Assembly: GCA_030407315.1 (NCBI GenBank)
Contig: JALQPE010001755.1
Coordinates: forward strand, 1-64,000
Reading direction: 5' to 3'
Source of the DNA: Asparagopsis taxiformis
Taxonomy: Eukaryota > Rhodophyta > Florideophyceae > Bonnemaisoniales > Bonnemaisoniaceae
Length of the DNA stretch: 64,000 nucleotides
Shown here: positions 52,170-63,861 of the stretch, piece by piece
Numbering within the stretch: position 1 is the first letter of the stretch
Layout of the letters: each line of letters begins with the position of its first letter
Translations under genes and position numbers: made by a program
The notes under the pieces: generated by a model
Told to the model about the DNA's origin: nothing
The model's input: the letters and a program-made list of their open reading frames with translations, nothing else
Databases searched by the model: none

Positions 52170-53130
52170 GCTGTTCTATTATCACTCTTGCGTTTCTTGG
52201 CGCTGGTACCATCTGCCACGAACGCATTTGGTCCCAACTCATCAAGAATCGTCGAGCATTTCTGTGCGCAAGTTGTTGGAGCATCTCCTGTACTTACGTA
52301 CACTCGGTCATTTCATCTCCTCTCAGTTCCTAAGCCTAGACTGAATCTGCCTGTCTCAGCCCCAATAAAGGCATTGGCCTAGCCAGAGGGGCCGAAAGAC
52401 AATGAGTTGATCAAGTGCATGCAGGTACTGGACAGGCTGCAACAAGTGAATTTGACAGTTGCGAACACAGCATTTGCATGTACCTACCCCACATGACCAC
52501 GCACCCACTGTCACTATACAATTATATCAGACCAGACGATTGGAGCGCGTTAACATCTACGATCCATCCCCAGTATTCAATACACGCCTCATTCCCCATA
52601 TGCTCTGAAAACCGCTTGCGATGTAAAGCGTCTCGCATCTAGAAACGCTTTAGTACACGTTCAAGCGAGCCCCCTCCACCGGCCATTCACCGGTCCCCGC
52701 TCATGCACCTTACTACACGAAGCTCCTTAGTGGTTGAATGGTCCATATCGTACCCCAATCTTCGGCCCGTGTGCGCTTCAAATTGATCAACAACAATTAC
52801 AGCTCGCAATCACCATCTGGGCTAGTGATTGCTCCCGGTCCTCCATCATTCGGTCCAGCTTCCAGTAGAGTGGCAGTTGTCGTAGTGCCTCTGTCAGGCG
52901 TCCATCGTTGCTTATGTGCATGCCATTCTAACACCATTCGTGCAACACGGTTCTTACAACCGCTGTTTCTAGCAGTCACGCTCAAATTGTAAAAGTCTTC
53001 ATATTTCCGTCCGTATCCACGCCGGTCAGGACGAAGACATTCTTGCCGACATCATCAGACAAAAGGTTCGCCTGATGATGCTCTCTGGGACGGCAGAGGT
53101 CGGGAAAGCTCTTAGTCCGCGGGTCATTGC
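52170..53130 (-). pseudogene. Decayed fourth NLR copy
   Basis: Three blocks in minus-strand order match NLR-C or its paralogues. About 53,000-53,130 matches the P-loop-preceding segment at 50,610-50,700 (shared ATGATGCTCTCTGG-type stretch). About 52,740-52,930 matches the post-MHD region at 49,260-49,440 (shared CCAATCTTCGGCCCGT). About 52,200-52,300 translates to CSTILDELGPNAFVADG, matching the end of the TIR domain. The WD40 region is nearly all missing, and stops occur throughout. It lies just upstream of NLR-C on the same strand, so the family once extended further as a tandem array. Confidence 0.7.
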
Positions 53131-53139
53131 TTGTATCTC

Positions 53140-54240
53140 AATGTTAGAGAAATGCGAGTTGTGGTGTCACAACCAATTTAATACACCCGCTCAATGGACG
53201 ACACTTGTTTTGTATGCATTGCAAAAGCGTCAGCCCTCGACTGCAGTGACGACAAAACTTTTTAGGGTTTCAAGGAACGAAGAAGATATTTTAACTTCAC
53301 AACGAAAGTATGAGGCACGGTGGCTAATTTGGCGGTAAAATCTGTTTGCGATACAGTATGCAACTCTTGCCCCTGCATTCCGACTCCTACAGAGTCAAGC
53401 TGATAGGAACCAAATTGATTTACCACCCGACGACGGCGTTTGTCATGGAATACAAATCCAGAGCTGCACCGAAGGATCATCTGCCGCCAAGGAAACCAGT
53501 CATTCGCGACGCGCAGGCTCTCGCGTCGTTCAGGGAATTGTCAACTAGTCGCTTCTAGCTACTACGTCACCGTGCCGCCTCACCCTTGCTCTTCCACTTA
53601 AGTTTTTTTCAGCTAAATGCACAGGCAGGCTAATCACCTGAAGGACTACAGGACTCCTACCCCCCTCGGTTTGGACTGGTTCGATATCCACCAGACCTAG
53701 CAGCCACGCTGCGTTCTCTAAACTAAACATGTTTCGATTTCAATCGAGTTCTGTGCCTAGTACGGCAGTGGGCGGATGTTAACAAAATTTATAGGCGTTC
53801 AAGGCAGAAATTATTTCAACTTCGAAACGTAATTTTGGCGGGTGCAGCGGTGTTCCTGTACAGCATGTACCACCGGAACCGCTCAGATGGGAAAAGAGAC
53901 CGATCTATGCCGGCGCGAGTCTGCCGCGGCGATCAAACTCCGCCGGCGGGAAGCCTCATCGGGTCGAGGTTGCCATTCCGGACCTCCCCAGCAGCGCAGC
54001 ACAGGCCGCATTGTCCACACCTAACTATCTTTTGACACCCTTACCTTATCACATAGTTTGGCTACCCTGGGGCACCCATCATATGCGATGGTCAAAGCGA
54101 TGCTGAAAGAGCCGCAAGCCCCTGGGTTAGCCAAGTTATTACCAGCAAAACATGCATTAAACATGCGTTCTAATAGGCACTACTAGTGTGGTTTCGGTGC
54201 CCGAAGTTCTGGGTCGACTAGCGGAAAGTGGGGAGGATGT
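53140..54240. other. Intergenic, nothing firm
   Basis: Several short ORFs (for example 53835-54035) without domain or start support. Parts may be further NLR debris, but I could not match them. Confidence 0.3.
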
Positions 54241-54249
54241 TAAATAAGT

Positions 54250-54924
54250 TTGCTCTTAAGGACATCTCCAGCGCCTAGAACAGTGGTCGCAATTTACGAC
54301 GCAAAGGAAAGAGAGCTAGGACTCGTAAATGCCAACGAACTCATAGATGTTGGAAGAGAAGTCATGATTATTCAGAGGTTCCAGTCTAAACAGGTAACCC
54401 TGCGAGATGTGCTTCGATTACGAATGCTGATTTCTGCTATGTACAGCGGAAATCTGAATCCAAAGAGCACAGATTTGCTAATGATTATAGAGCCTGCGAC
54501 AAGTGGCATGGCAGAGGTGAAATATAGTGATGGGCTGAACTATTGTAAGGAAACGTTGGAACTGAATGGAGAAAGTTGTACTCTGCTGTTGGCCTCATTC
54601 CACGCAGCTGACCGAAAGGGGCGGCGAGCAATGAGTGGGAAATTTAACGGCGTGCTGGAGAAACTTTTGATGATGCAGGTAGACGAGGCGGAGAGAAGGA
54701 TTCACATGGACCACAACTTTGCCTACTTTGGTACTGTAGGAATAGTTTCGAGTTGGGTATTTGTGGAAGATGTGGAAGGAATGTACAATGCGGTGTATGA
54801 CGCAGAGAGGCCGCTTTTGATTCATAAGAGACGGGATGGTAATGTGTACAGAGTAGACAGGAATATTTCAGTGGAAAAAGTAGACCAGGAGAAAGAAGTT
54901 CACCTGAATTTAGGGTGTGGGTGA
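54250..54924 (+). CDS. Unidentified protein, probably 5'-partial
   Basis: A 224-codon open frame that starts at TTG; the first ATG is 38 codons in, so either the gene is spliced with upstream exons or translation begins at MIIQRFQSKQ. The sequence has a normal globular composition (reads TVVAIYDAKERELGLVNANE near the start, and FAYFGTVGIVSSWVFVEDV later). The opening stretch faintly resembles the end of pepsin-like aspartic proteases, but I would not assign it. No signal peptide or membrane helix is visible. Confidence 0.4.
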   Translation: MLLRTSPAPRTVVAIYDAKERELGLVNANELIDVGREVMIIQRFQSKQVTLRDVLRLRMLISAMYSGNLNPKSTDLLMIIEPATSGMAEVKYSDGLNYCKETLELNGESCTLLLASFHAADRKGRRAMSGKFNGVLEKLLMMQVDEAERRIHMDHNFAYFGTVGIVSSWVFVEDVEGMYNAVYDAERPLLIHKRRDGNVYRVDRNISVEKVDQEKEVHLNLGCG

Positions 54925-54929
54925 GAATA

Positions 54930-56750
54930 AAGTTTGATGCCCGACGGGCATGGATGACATGAACTGGGAAGGAGGATCGTAAGCTTTCTTTTACGTTGGA
55001 GGGTACTTGCTCTTGCTACACTAAAACTCTCAACGTTAAGGTTGTTTAGGGCTTGGAAAGAGCGAGGACAAGTTTCCACTACAGAAAAAAGGCTACAACA
55101 ATGTTACTTGAGAGGGGATGATTGGTACAGTTATGGTATGGTTTATACTCCTTCATGTCGGCGTGTGTGTTGGTATATATCCAACTTATCACAGTATCAT
55201 CGCGAGACCAGCGACACTTCAAATTCGTACGGGGACACAGATGATTGAAACGTGTGGCAGCATATCTACTGCCAACTTGCCTGCAGCAGACATCACACCG
55301 GCTATGTGGTGTATCTGGTTTAACATAACGTAGACTTTTTTTATTAATCGAGGATTGACAGTTGACTTTACAGTTATCTTACAAGACTTCGTAGATATAC
55401 TGTATACCAGGCCAATAACAACGTCAAATACCCAAACTGAAGCATTGTTATGAAAAATGAGAGATAGATGTAATTCAAGTCGCCATTGTGACCATAGATT
55501 GACGATGGCATATGTAGGGATGAAAAATACTGTATGACCACAGACAAACCCATAAGCTTTCTGAAGAATTGAGACAGCTACTTGCGGAGGCTATACTGTC
55601 CAACTTGTCAAACAAAGGTCAAGATGCCAAACTGTTGTCAGAATGGGTGGCGGCAGCACATTGGAGAATATAGCCTATGTATGACGAGGCGATGATACAT
55701 ACTCGGCATGAGTTATCTGATTGGACACGTCCAAGAAAAGGTGCAGCTGCATTTCAAGTCAACAATGAAGTGCCTAATTTCTACCTGGCTGCTACAAGTT
55801 GTTTTCAGATGCAAATAAATTTGTACAGCTGTTCTGACAGTCACCACGTTGAAAAGTTGTATTGTCTTTTTGTCTGGTGTACGATTTTCTGTGAAACAAG
55901 TGGCTTCCCTTCAGACAAGTTTTCCCCCGCTCTTATATCACGGGATTTTCCATTCAGGGTAAGATCCCATCACATGTGTTAACAATGTTAGGAAGCTTGA
56001 TCAGGGCTGTATTGCTACATAGGTGAACATCCGATTCACACTTTTCCATTTCTCGTATGCCTTCACAGTAAAAGCAATGAAACACAAACTATCACCGAGG
56101 GCATCAAAATCAAAACACTTTTCTCGCAGGGATCTTCCTGTTTTGGTCATCCTACCAATAGGAAAGAGAACACTCCAGCTTATGGAAATAAATTCTTCAC
56201 TGGCGATCATTGTTGTGTTTTCATAAGTGGATAGTCCAACGCATTTTACTCCGACTGAAATGGAGGAAAACTCGTTCAAGCTTGACAACACTTGCAGACA
56301 TCGTATGTTTCTGCATAAAGCAAGATACCCTACAAGGCCACACAGTTCTATTCGTTTCACTGCTAGCTGCAGCTGTATTTCCCTGGCCTTGATCCTGGTT
56401 GCTTTGCTGATAAGTGCTGTCTCCTTATGTGAAATTGTCATGCGTGTGGGGTCCGTACGGACAAAAGAACTGATTAAATACCAATCAAAAATTGAGTACC
56501 AGGCTGGTACACGGATGATTCTGTTCACAACCACTATAGGAACACATTTTTCTATCTTGTCATCGCTCATGAAATGGCTTTATCCTATTTCTCTACAAGC
56601 CAACACAGGCGCTAAGCAACTGTACTGGGGAACATCCTCCATAATTGAAAAAAGTCCAGGTCTCAGTTTCATATTCTATCTTTGCTGTCTGAATAATGTT
56701 GGAAGAGATAACCAGGTTATCATAGCTGAATCTCTCTGGAAAATGCCAGA
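54930..56750. other. Intergenic with ambiguous overlapping ORFs
   Basis: Two 189-codon ORFs overlap antisense (56001-56570 minus, 56227-56796 plus). Neither has supporting features beyond one hydrophobic stretch in the plus ORF. Nothing else is recognised. Confidence 0.35.
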
Positions 56751-56753
56751 GTC

Positions 56754-56760
56754 TATAAAA
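56754..56760 (+). promoter_or_regulatory. TATA box of Cys-rich repeat protein gene
   Basis: TATAAAA, 117 bp upstream of the ATG at 56877. Confidence 0.5.
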
Positions 56761-56876
56761 CACGAACCTAAACGGTCACAGCATCTATACCCGTGATATC
56801 AGTTACCATCATTGCTACAAACTTTCTATCGTTCGTCTACCACTCATCGAAACCGTGACTCAATCAACTCTTCATA

Positions 56877-58688
56877 ATGGGAAAGTTTCACCTCATTCCC
56901 TTCACAATATCTGTATGGATTCTTCTAGGATTCTTTTCACCGGCATTTTGTGCTGCAACCCCGAAAAATTATGCTGCCTATTCTAAAACATCTGTTCTCT
57001 TTTCAGCTTTGAGAAACACAAGGCAAGAAAAGGGTTCATTTTCTATAGCACGTGATCTCGAAAAGAAATATCTTGTCCGGGATGGAAACAAGATGAGGCA
57101 TACCAACACTCTGAAATTTTCATCCGTAAAGTCGCTACAACTTAAAGCAGAGCAAACAATGCGTGAGAAGTTACAAGGAGAATGGATGATTGCGAAATAC
57201 CGACAGGTGACAAATGGAGTTACAGGGGCGCCTTGCACTGCCGACACTGATTGTACTGGCCCTCGTCAATGCTTTGAATTAGACAGTGGCGAATCCATAT
57301 GCGTTCCATTGAGCCAAGGAGATTTCGATTGCTCATGTGAGGAGCCTGAGTGTCTCGCAGGGGATGTTTGTTCCACAATATCGGATGACACTGAAGGGTG
57401 TATTGGTCCCGGAGCTGGATTTTCCCCGATCCAATGTTCCGGTTCTCCCCCACCAACAGGTGGTTCTGGTGATGGAGTCACAGGGGCGCCTTGCACTGCC
57501 GACACTGATTGTACTGGCCCTCGTCAATGCTTTGAATTAGACAGTGGCGAATCCATATGCGTTCCATTGAGCCAAGGAGATTTCGATTGCTCATGTGAGG
57601 AGCCTGAGTGTCTCGCAGGGGATGTTTGTTCCACAATATCGGATGACACTGAAGGGTGTATTGGTCCCGGAGCTGGATTTTCCCCGATCCAATGTTCCGG
57701 TTCTCCCCCACCAACAGGTGGTTCTGGTGATGGAGTCACAGGGGCGCCTTGCACTGCCGACACTGATTGTACTGGCCCTCGTCAATGCTTTGAATTAGAC
57801 AGTGGCGAATCCATATGCGTTCCATTGAGCCAAGGAGATTTCGATTGCTCATGTGAGGAGCCTGAGTGTCTCGCAGGGGATGTTTGTTCCACAATATCGG
57901 ATGACACTGAAGGGTGTATTGGTCCCGGAGCTGGATTTTCCCCGATCCAATGTTCCGGTTCTCCCCCACCAACAGGTGGTTCTGGTGATGGAGTCACAGG
58001 GGCGCCTTGCACTGCCGACACTGATTGTACTGGCCCTCGTCAATGCTTTGAATTAGACAGTGGCGAATCCATATGCGTTCCATTGAGCCAAGGAGATTTC
58101 GATTGCTCATGTGAGGAGCCTGAGTGTCTCGCAGGGGATGTTTGTTCCACAATATCGGATGACACTGAAGGGTGTATTGGTCCCGGAGCTGGATTTTCCC
58201 CGATCCAATGTTCCGGTTCTCCCCCTCCAACCGGTAGTACCGCCCCCTCGACAGAGAGTCCTCCGGCGGGACCTAGTACTCCATCTTCTGCTCCAATTGG
58301 TCCAATAACAGGGGCAGGTCAGTCAATGACACCGACACCTTCCCCAACTAATGATGTTTGTGTTGACGCAAAAGCACTCTCGCACTTGGCGGCCCATGAG
58401 TTAGTCTATGAACGTCATACCATTAGTAGAGTTTTATGTGACAAATTTGGAAGCTGTGCAACTCCCGGGCATATCGTACACTATAATGGGTCAACGATGA
58501 TGATGAAGACGTACTGTGAGACTGCGGGATGTGAAGGACGGATCATGGAGGTGAACAGCCCTCGCTACAGGAAGGCGATGCGCATATCATCAAAGACTAC
58601 TGGGCTGGAGTATACTGCGTTTGCAGCACGGTACAGTACCAGAGCCGAAGAGGCTCTTATGTCGACAGCTGTTCGCCTTGGCCTCTAA
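56877..58688 (+). CDS. Secreted Cys-rich repeat protein
   Basis: A 603-aa single-exon protein. Residues 1-26 are a signal peptide (MGKFHLIPFTISVWILLGFF onward, ending AFCA). A basic, Ser-rich region (27-113) follows, then four copies of an 86-residue module (about 114-457), each with ten cysteines and motifs such as PCTADTDCTGPRQC and DCSCEEPECLAGDVC, resembling extracellular disulfide-rich folds. A Ser/Thr/Pro linker, probably O-glycosylated, leads to a C-terminal domain (about 500-603) with spaced cysteines (VLCDKFGSCATPGHIVHYNG; YCETAGCEGRIMEVNSPRY). It is probably a cell-wall or surface protein; no enzyme motif is seen. The four modules are almost identical at DNA level, so copy number should vary between individuals. 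Confidence 0.85.
   Translation: MGKFHLIPFTISVWILLGFFSPAFCAATPKNYAAYSKTSVLFSALRNTRQEKGSFSIARDLEKKYLVRDGNKMRHTNTLKFSSVKSLQLKAEQTMREKLQGEWMIAKYRQVTNGVTGAPCTADTDCTGPRQCFELDSGESICVPLSQGDFDCSCEEPECLAGDVCSTISDDTEGCIGPGAGFSPIQCSGSPPPTGGSGDGVTGAPCTADTDCTGPRQCFELDSGESICVPLSQGDFDCSCEEPECLAGDVCSTISDDTEGCIGPGAGFSPIQCSGSPPPTGGSGDGVTGAPCTADTDCTGPRQCFELDSGESICVPLSQGDFDCSCEEPECLAGDVCSTISDDTEGCIGPGAGFSPIQCSGSPPPTGGSGDGVTGAPCTADTDCTGPRQCFELDSGESICVPLSQGDFDCSCEEPECLAGDVCSTISDDTEGCIGPGAGFSPIQCSGSPPPTGSTAPSTESPPAGPSTPSSAPIGPITGAGQSMTPTPSPTNDVCVDAKALSHLAAHELVYERHTISRVLCDKFGSCATPGHIVHYNGSTMMMKTYCETAGCEGRIMEVNSPRYRKAMRISSKTTGLEYTAFAARYSTRAEEALMSTAVRLGL
57216..58247 (+). repeat. Four 258-bp tandem coding repeats
   Basis: Units start at 57216, 57474, 57732 and 57990, each 258 bp (86 codons), so length changes keep frame. 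The copies differ only at one or two positions near the unit edges (for example GGAGTTACAGG in unit 1 against GGAGTCACAGG). Confidence 0.97.
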
Positions 58689-59016
58689 TCACCACGTCTT
58701 CCCCAGAATTCTAGCTAGAGAAGTATTTTTGCCTGTTGTGAGAAATCTGAAGCTTTCTCAAGAACATGCTCAGTAAGACAAATGAGATGAGGCGTCTATT
58801 CCATATACAAGAAAAAACATTTACCACGCTTAACGAACAAGAATAGAAGGCAATATTTCAGAACAAATTGGAATTGTATTGGAGTCCCTGACAACTGGGT
58901 TTTCGTACCGTTGGTGCCGTTTCTTCGAATTTAAAGCCATATTCCCCCTTGGAGGGGAATTCTTCCTTGTCTACGGCGGTCTACTGTGCACGGTCTTCAA
59001 TCTAAAAAACTACTGT

Positions 59017-59298
59017 TGTCAAGGTCTGACATGTTACCAGTGTAAACTTCGCAAGTTGTAACGCATCCCTTCGAGCTCAAAAAATGGGCGGACGCGGGCT
59101 AATAGATTTTGGTTGTCTGTGTCCAGGACCATCAAATGTATACATGTTTACACGTAACATAGACGCAACAGTATAAATGCAAACATTAACAAATAACTTT
59201 CATATTCACTATGCATTACAGTACACAACCAGTACTTAGATCATCCGCCGTCGCTCCTGCTCAGTAAACTAAACCAAGAGACATTGATCCTCTTCACA
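59017..59298 (+). repeat. 5' LTR of plus-strand Copia element
   Basis: 282 bp from TGTCAAGGTC to CTCTTCACA. TATAAAT at 59172-59178 is the likely promoter. The primer-binding-like GGTTATGGACCC follows immediately, and the gag ATG (59303) lies inside it. Confidence 0.7.
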
Positions 59299-59302
59299 GG
59301 TT

Positions 59303-61794
59303 ATGGACCCAGACGCACACTGCGAAAGCCCACCCGCCGTCATCCATATTCAGATTACCAATCCCCCTGACAGCATATCTGCCTTTTCCGGCTCTTTACC
59401 ACCCGGCGACGACAACTCCCGCCACACTATACCATCCGGCGACGACAACTCCCGCCACCTCCCCGGTCACCCGACGCCGTCCGTGCCCATTATCTCGCCT
59501 GTTCCGATATCTACCCCTTCGTTCCCTTCCCAACATCAGGTCGACATTCCCCTCCTCACATTCTCTAACTACATCCCTTGGCGAATCAGTGTCGAACACT
59601 ATGCGTGAATGCACAAGGTACTCGACTATCTCCTCCAAGCTGTACCGAACACTAGCATAACGGAGGAAGCTGCGTTGCATCGTGACAAACACTCACAAGC
59701 CCAACTCCTCGTTCTCCCATCCCTGTCCACGGAAGTCATGGCACTCTTTACGGATGCCGAACTTTCTGGCCCCGTACCCACTCTTTTCTCCAAGATCCAC
59801 AGTCACCTAACCGCTCGAAATCCGGAACACACTGATGAAAACCTTCGCGGAAAAGCACAAAGCATCAAATGGGACTCCTCGTTCACTGTCTCTAATTACG
59901 TGGCGCGACACAACGAAATACGCGCGTTGATGATTCGTGCTAACTACCCCGATATATCCAATGAACAAACTACCGTCAAATTTCTCCTTGAAGGTCTGGA
60001 ACACCATCCTGACTGGACTGTGTTTCTACAGACTATCGCAACACATATTGCTCTCCATCCTAGCTCCCCCTTATCCAAAGACCACATCGTTGCCATGATG
60101 GCCAGGCACGACGAGATCACTAAGCGTACAGCTACTGTCACACGCGCAACAAACCACCTTCTCCCTCGCTCCGTACAACCCCGTCATTCACCTCGCCACC
60201 GTACCCGCAGATCACCCTTGCCACGGCGCACAAACCCGCAAAATCACATCAAACCCCCTCCTGGTCATTCCGGACCATGGTGCACTGTGCACGGCTCCTT
60301 CTACCACTCCACCTCCGAATGTCGTTTGCGTAATTCATACCTATCTTCCATCTCCCGACATCCTACAGTCACCAAGAAGATACCCAGGAGCAAGGCCAAC
60401 CTCTCTAATCCCGTGTACAATGACTCCCCGTATCAGGATCCAAACACCTCCGATGACTATGAACCAGACGACACCGTACGTTGTGGCACCGCTCTCTGTA
60501 CATCCTATATTTTAGATTCCGGTGCTGACCCGTCGCATCTCATCCATCCTGTACCAGGAATGAAAAAATTCTCGTCCCGCACGCGCACTGCCGATGGACA
60601 CACATCTCGTATCACCCACCGTGACAATATACACATTCCTATTGATGATAACGTCCTACTTCCCTCTCATACGGCTATCGTCGGACCGGACCTTCACTCC
60701 AACCTCCTTTCAGTTGCCCAAGTGACCAAGTCTCACGATGTTGTCTTCCAACATGACAAAGAATACATCACAAGACCGTCATCCCCCCCGTCCCCCAGAA
60801 ATGTCCTAGCTACTGCCACCAAGGATAAAGGCCTATACATTCTCTCCAGCAACGCTTCTCCTCGCAAGTCACTCTCCTTCCACAAGGCACATACTGCACG
60901 CACCATACCCTCTAAATTGGCCATTCGAAGACAACTACGCGATGGAATTAAAATCAAACGCCCTTCTTCCACACCCCCTGCTAGACGATCACTCCAGAAA
61001 TCTGCCCGCTCTCACATTATCAACAAACCACGACGGCATCGCAAACGGGATCGCAATCAACGGGTCAAAATCTCCCGCACCAAAACCAAAATCAAAGTTC
61101 CTTTCTCTTCTATCCTGCGCGACTATCATCACTGGCATCTTAAACTGAATCATGCACACCCCACCAAAATTCATCATATGGCCAAACAACACCTAGTGCC
61201 CAACATGCCGCGATCCCTACTTCATTCCCCTCCTAAACTATCTTGTTCAGGTTTTGCAATCGGCAAAATGAAGGCTGCACCATTCCGCCGACATCCATGC
61301 TCGGATCCAGTTGGCTCTCACCTTCATACCGACATCTGCGGTCCCTTCCCTTGCACTTCCCTTGACGGCAACAAATACTTCTCCACCTTTCTTGACGAAG
61401 GAAGTCGCTATTTGACCGTTCACTGCAGCCCTACCAAATCTGCTGCAGCTTCTTTCATCAAAACCCACATCCATCACACACATCAACACACACCGCACGT
61501 CATTCGCCATATTACGTCAGACAATGCTCGGGAATATTACTCTTCAGACCTCAAAAGGCTATACGCACAGCTCGACATCACCACGCACCCTTCTATTCCT
61601 CATACTCCACAGGAGAACTGTCTGGCAGAACGTATCAATCAAACCTTTTTAGATGCCACCCGCGCCAGCCTCCTTATTTCTGGTCTTCCTCACTCCCTTT
61701 TTGACTATGCACTTCTCAACGCTACTGATGCGTACAACCATACCCCCCACACTGCCCATGGGCCACTTCCGGCAGCACTTTGGCTGGGCACCAC
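59303..61794 (+). pseudogene. Copia gag-pol, interrupted by stop and truncated
   Basis: The polyprotein frame starts MDPDAHCESPP, and an in-frame duplication gives SGDDNSRH twice. It meets TGA at 59606-59608, after which the same frame runs on unbroken. Gag has the zinc-knuckle variant C-x2-H-x4-H-x4-C (CTVHGSFYHSTSEC). The protease site is ILDSGADPSHL. The GAG-pre-integrase zinc site keeps H-x3-H (HLKLNHAH) but reads CSGF where the second Cys is expected. The integrase core has LHTDICGPF, TSDNAREYY and AERINQTFLD, all three acidic residues. With an internal stop, a damaged zinc site and no RT it is inactive. Confidence 0.88.
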
Positions 61795-62479
61795 TGTCAT
61801 ACCGCCTGGCGGTCCTCTCAACCAGAGTCGTGTCGCTTCCCTATTGGGTGCCCACTTAAGGGATGTGCCAATCGCAAGGCACCAGCCAACTGGGCGTGTT
61901 TCCTGTAATTGGGACAAGCGCAAGGCTGTAAACACCCTATTCGGGCCTATCGGCCCCGGCCAAGACCCCAAAAGGGACAAATTTCTAACTTAAGCTAACC
62001 AGCTGTACATTACAATGTAAGCCTAACTGGCAATAACCTCGCGGGTAGGCGAGTGCCGTTAACTGGGCTCTGGTTGGTCAATAACTGGATATTTATTCCT
62101 AACCACTAACCCTAGCTTACAGTAGACTTAGTATAAATATGCCACTGGAATAGCCAGTAGGCACGGTTTCTAGAGTAACGTAAACCCCAGTGGAATTACG
62201 ATCCACTGGAACAGTGTTCGCATACCTATTGTTCAACCCCTCTCCGGGAAAACCTTAGGGTTAGCCAACAGCTCGACGGATTACGTCACTCGCTCTATCC
62301 ATACGCCTCTCGCGTGAGCATCCCTTTGTCGCACAACCCCCTCCGGGTAACGACACCTTCTCCCTTACGAGACTACCCGCTGGGTACCTATAAGGTTCAT
62401 CTGCTCTACCACTTCCTCTACCGAGGCTCGGGACACCTGTCGGGTGGTTTGCCGCTCCAGCGGATTTCTACCTGCTACA
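61795..62479 (+). repeat. 5' LTR of Gypsy-type element
   Basis: 685 bp, same family as the solo LTR at 12927-13609. It begins TGTCATACCGCCTGGCGGT (with the palindrome ACCGCCTGGCGGT) and ends CCTGCTACA. TAGTATAAATATG near 62,130 is a likely TATA box. Confidence 0.9.
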
Positions 62480-62556
62480 TTGGTCTCTCGACCTAGAACC
62501 TTGTACCCTCGGGTAAGTCTCTTTGAGAGAAATTTCCCTTCACAATCATCTTCACG

Positions 62557-63861
62557 ATGCCTCGTAGCCCTACAACGAGACCCTCTAGTGAGGAAATCGC
62601 GCCTGCCAGCGACTTATCCGACTCGGATCTGATCGCCGAAGAAGGCGTGGTGATTAACACCCTGCAAGACCGAGCCGACCGAATCTTCAACGAACGGTGG
62701 GAAGAGTTCAAGGCTGAATTCAGCACCGTCGTCGAGAAGACTGTTCAAGACCGCAGAGCGGAAATCGTAGACGCTACGGTCGAAACCGTCATGGAACTGG
62801 TCGAGCCAAAGCTGATGGCCGCCAGCCGAGAAGCCACCCAAGATCGGGACGCCGAGTTCCTAGCGGAAACCTGGAATCAGGTCAAAGCCGAATTCGCTAA
62901 ACGCGTATCCCTTTTGGAAACTCGTCTGGAGGAGCTTTCGATTCACGGCTTTAATGCCAGTCCATTAGGACAACAGGAGTTTCCTGCTCGCCGCATCCGA
63001 TCGGCTGATTCCCCTGGCCCTACATCCGGTAGGGAGGAAGAAGAAGATCCCCGATTGGATCAAGTCGCAGAAGCAACCCGACATCTGTCCGACCGTGTCG
63101 ACGCCCTCGCCGAATCACCATCCCAAACAGGGAATATCTCTCGCACGAGACAGCACACTCGTGCCACCGGATCTGCACCGGAAAATACCTCGTGGGACGA
63201 TGAAGAAGGACCTCTTGAGGAAGGCTTGGTGCCTTTGAAGGCCCGCGAACCTGCGTTCGACCTAGTGGTCTCCTATCGGTACTACCGACTCAAGAACAAG
63301 TCCCTAACGACTGATACCCCAATGGGTAAATCAAGAATCTTGTATAAGCTAACGGAGAAGATCCGTAATTTCAACGCGTCATTCACGCCGTTCGATGGTA
63401 CGGAACCTATCGATATCCTCCGGTTCCTCGCGGAATTTCAAGATGCATGTGATTCATGCGGAGTTTCGGAGGGAGAAGCTACCAAGCTACTCAAGTATTT
63501 CCTGGAAGGAGAACCTCAACGGTTTATCGCTGCTGAGGCGCGAAAGCGCAAGCTTCTCAACCATCTACATCACCAGATCACTTGGCCTCAAGCCGTAAAT
63601 GCCCTTTTGGCTCGATACGCGACGGACAATGCCCTAGCGGACGCTTATGACGCGGTAACGCGCATTCGGCAAGGGCCGGATGAAGATGAAGCTGCATACG
63701 CAGACAGACTGCAGGACGCTGCTCTCTTGTGTGCGAACGTCTTCTCGGAAAGAGACTTGGTAAACTATTTCCTCAAGGGCCTACGCCCAGAGGTTAAACA
63801 AACCGTCAAGGTTACAATCGGCCGCTCCGGCGGGGAAGATTTTCTCGCTGTCCGTAATCTT
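62557..63861 (+). pseudogene. Gypsy-type gag, truncated by insertion
   Basis: ATG-started frame (MPRSPTTRPSSEEIAPAS). Residues about 20-150 are charged and helical, probably coiled-coil. Residues about 265-440 form a retrotransposon capsid domain, recognisable by FTPFDGTEPIDILRFLAEF, ITWPQAVNALLARYA, YDAVTRIRQGPDEDEAAYA and ERDLVNYFLKGLRPEVKQTV. The frame continues 29 nt into the inserted LTR-like sequence and stops at 63889-63891. The nucleocapsid zinc knuckle expected downstream is missing because of the insertion. Confidence 0.85.

Larger units (their letters stand above)
59017..61794 (+). mobile_element. 5'-complete Copia element truncated by Gypsy insertion
   Basis: Plus-strand Copia element consisting of a 5' LTR, gag, protease and most of integrase. 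It ends abruptly inside integrase (reading LWLGT) where the LTR of another element begins at 61,795. RT and RNase H would lie beyond the inserted element, outside the window. Confidence 0.9.
61795..63861 (+). mobile_element. Gypsy-type element, 5' part, cut at right
   Basis: It starts with a 685-bp LTR directly inserted in the Copia integrase, followed by leader and gag on the plus strand. At 63,862 the gag is interrupted by an LTR-like terminus shared with 15 kb. Pol is not in the window. The family is assigned from the gag type, since RT is not visible. Confidence 0.8.

Noticed and set aside
56001..56796. Overlapping 189-codon ORFs on opposite strands
   Set aside because: Both are open in the same DNA and neither has a recognised domain; I could not choose between them.
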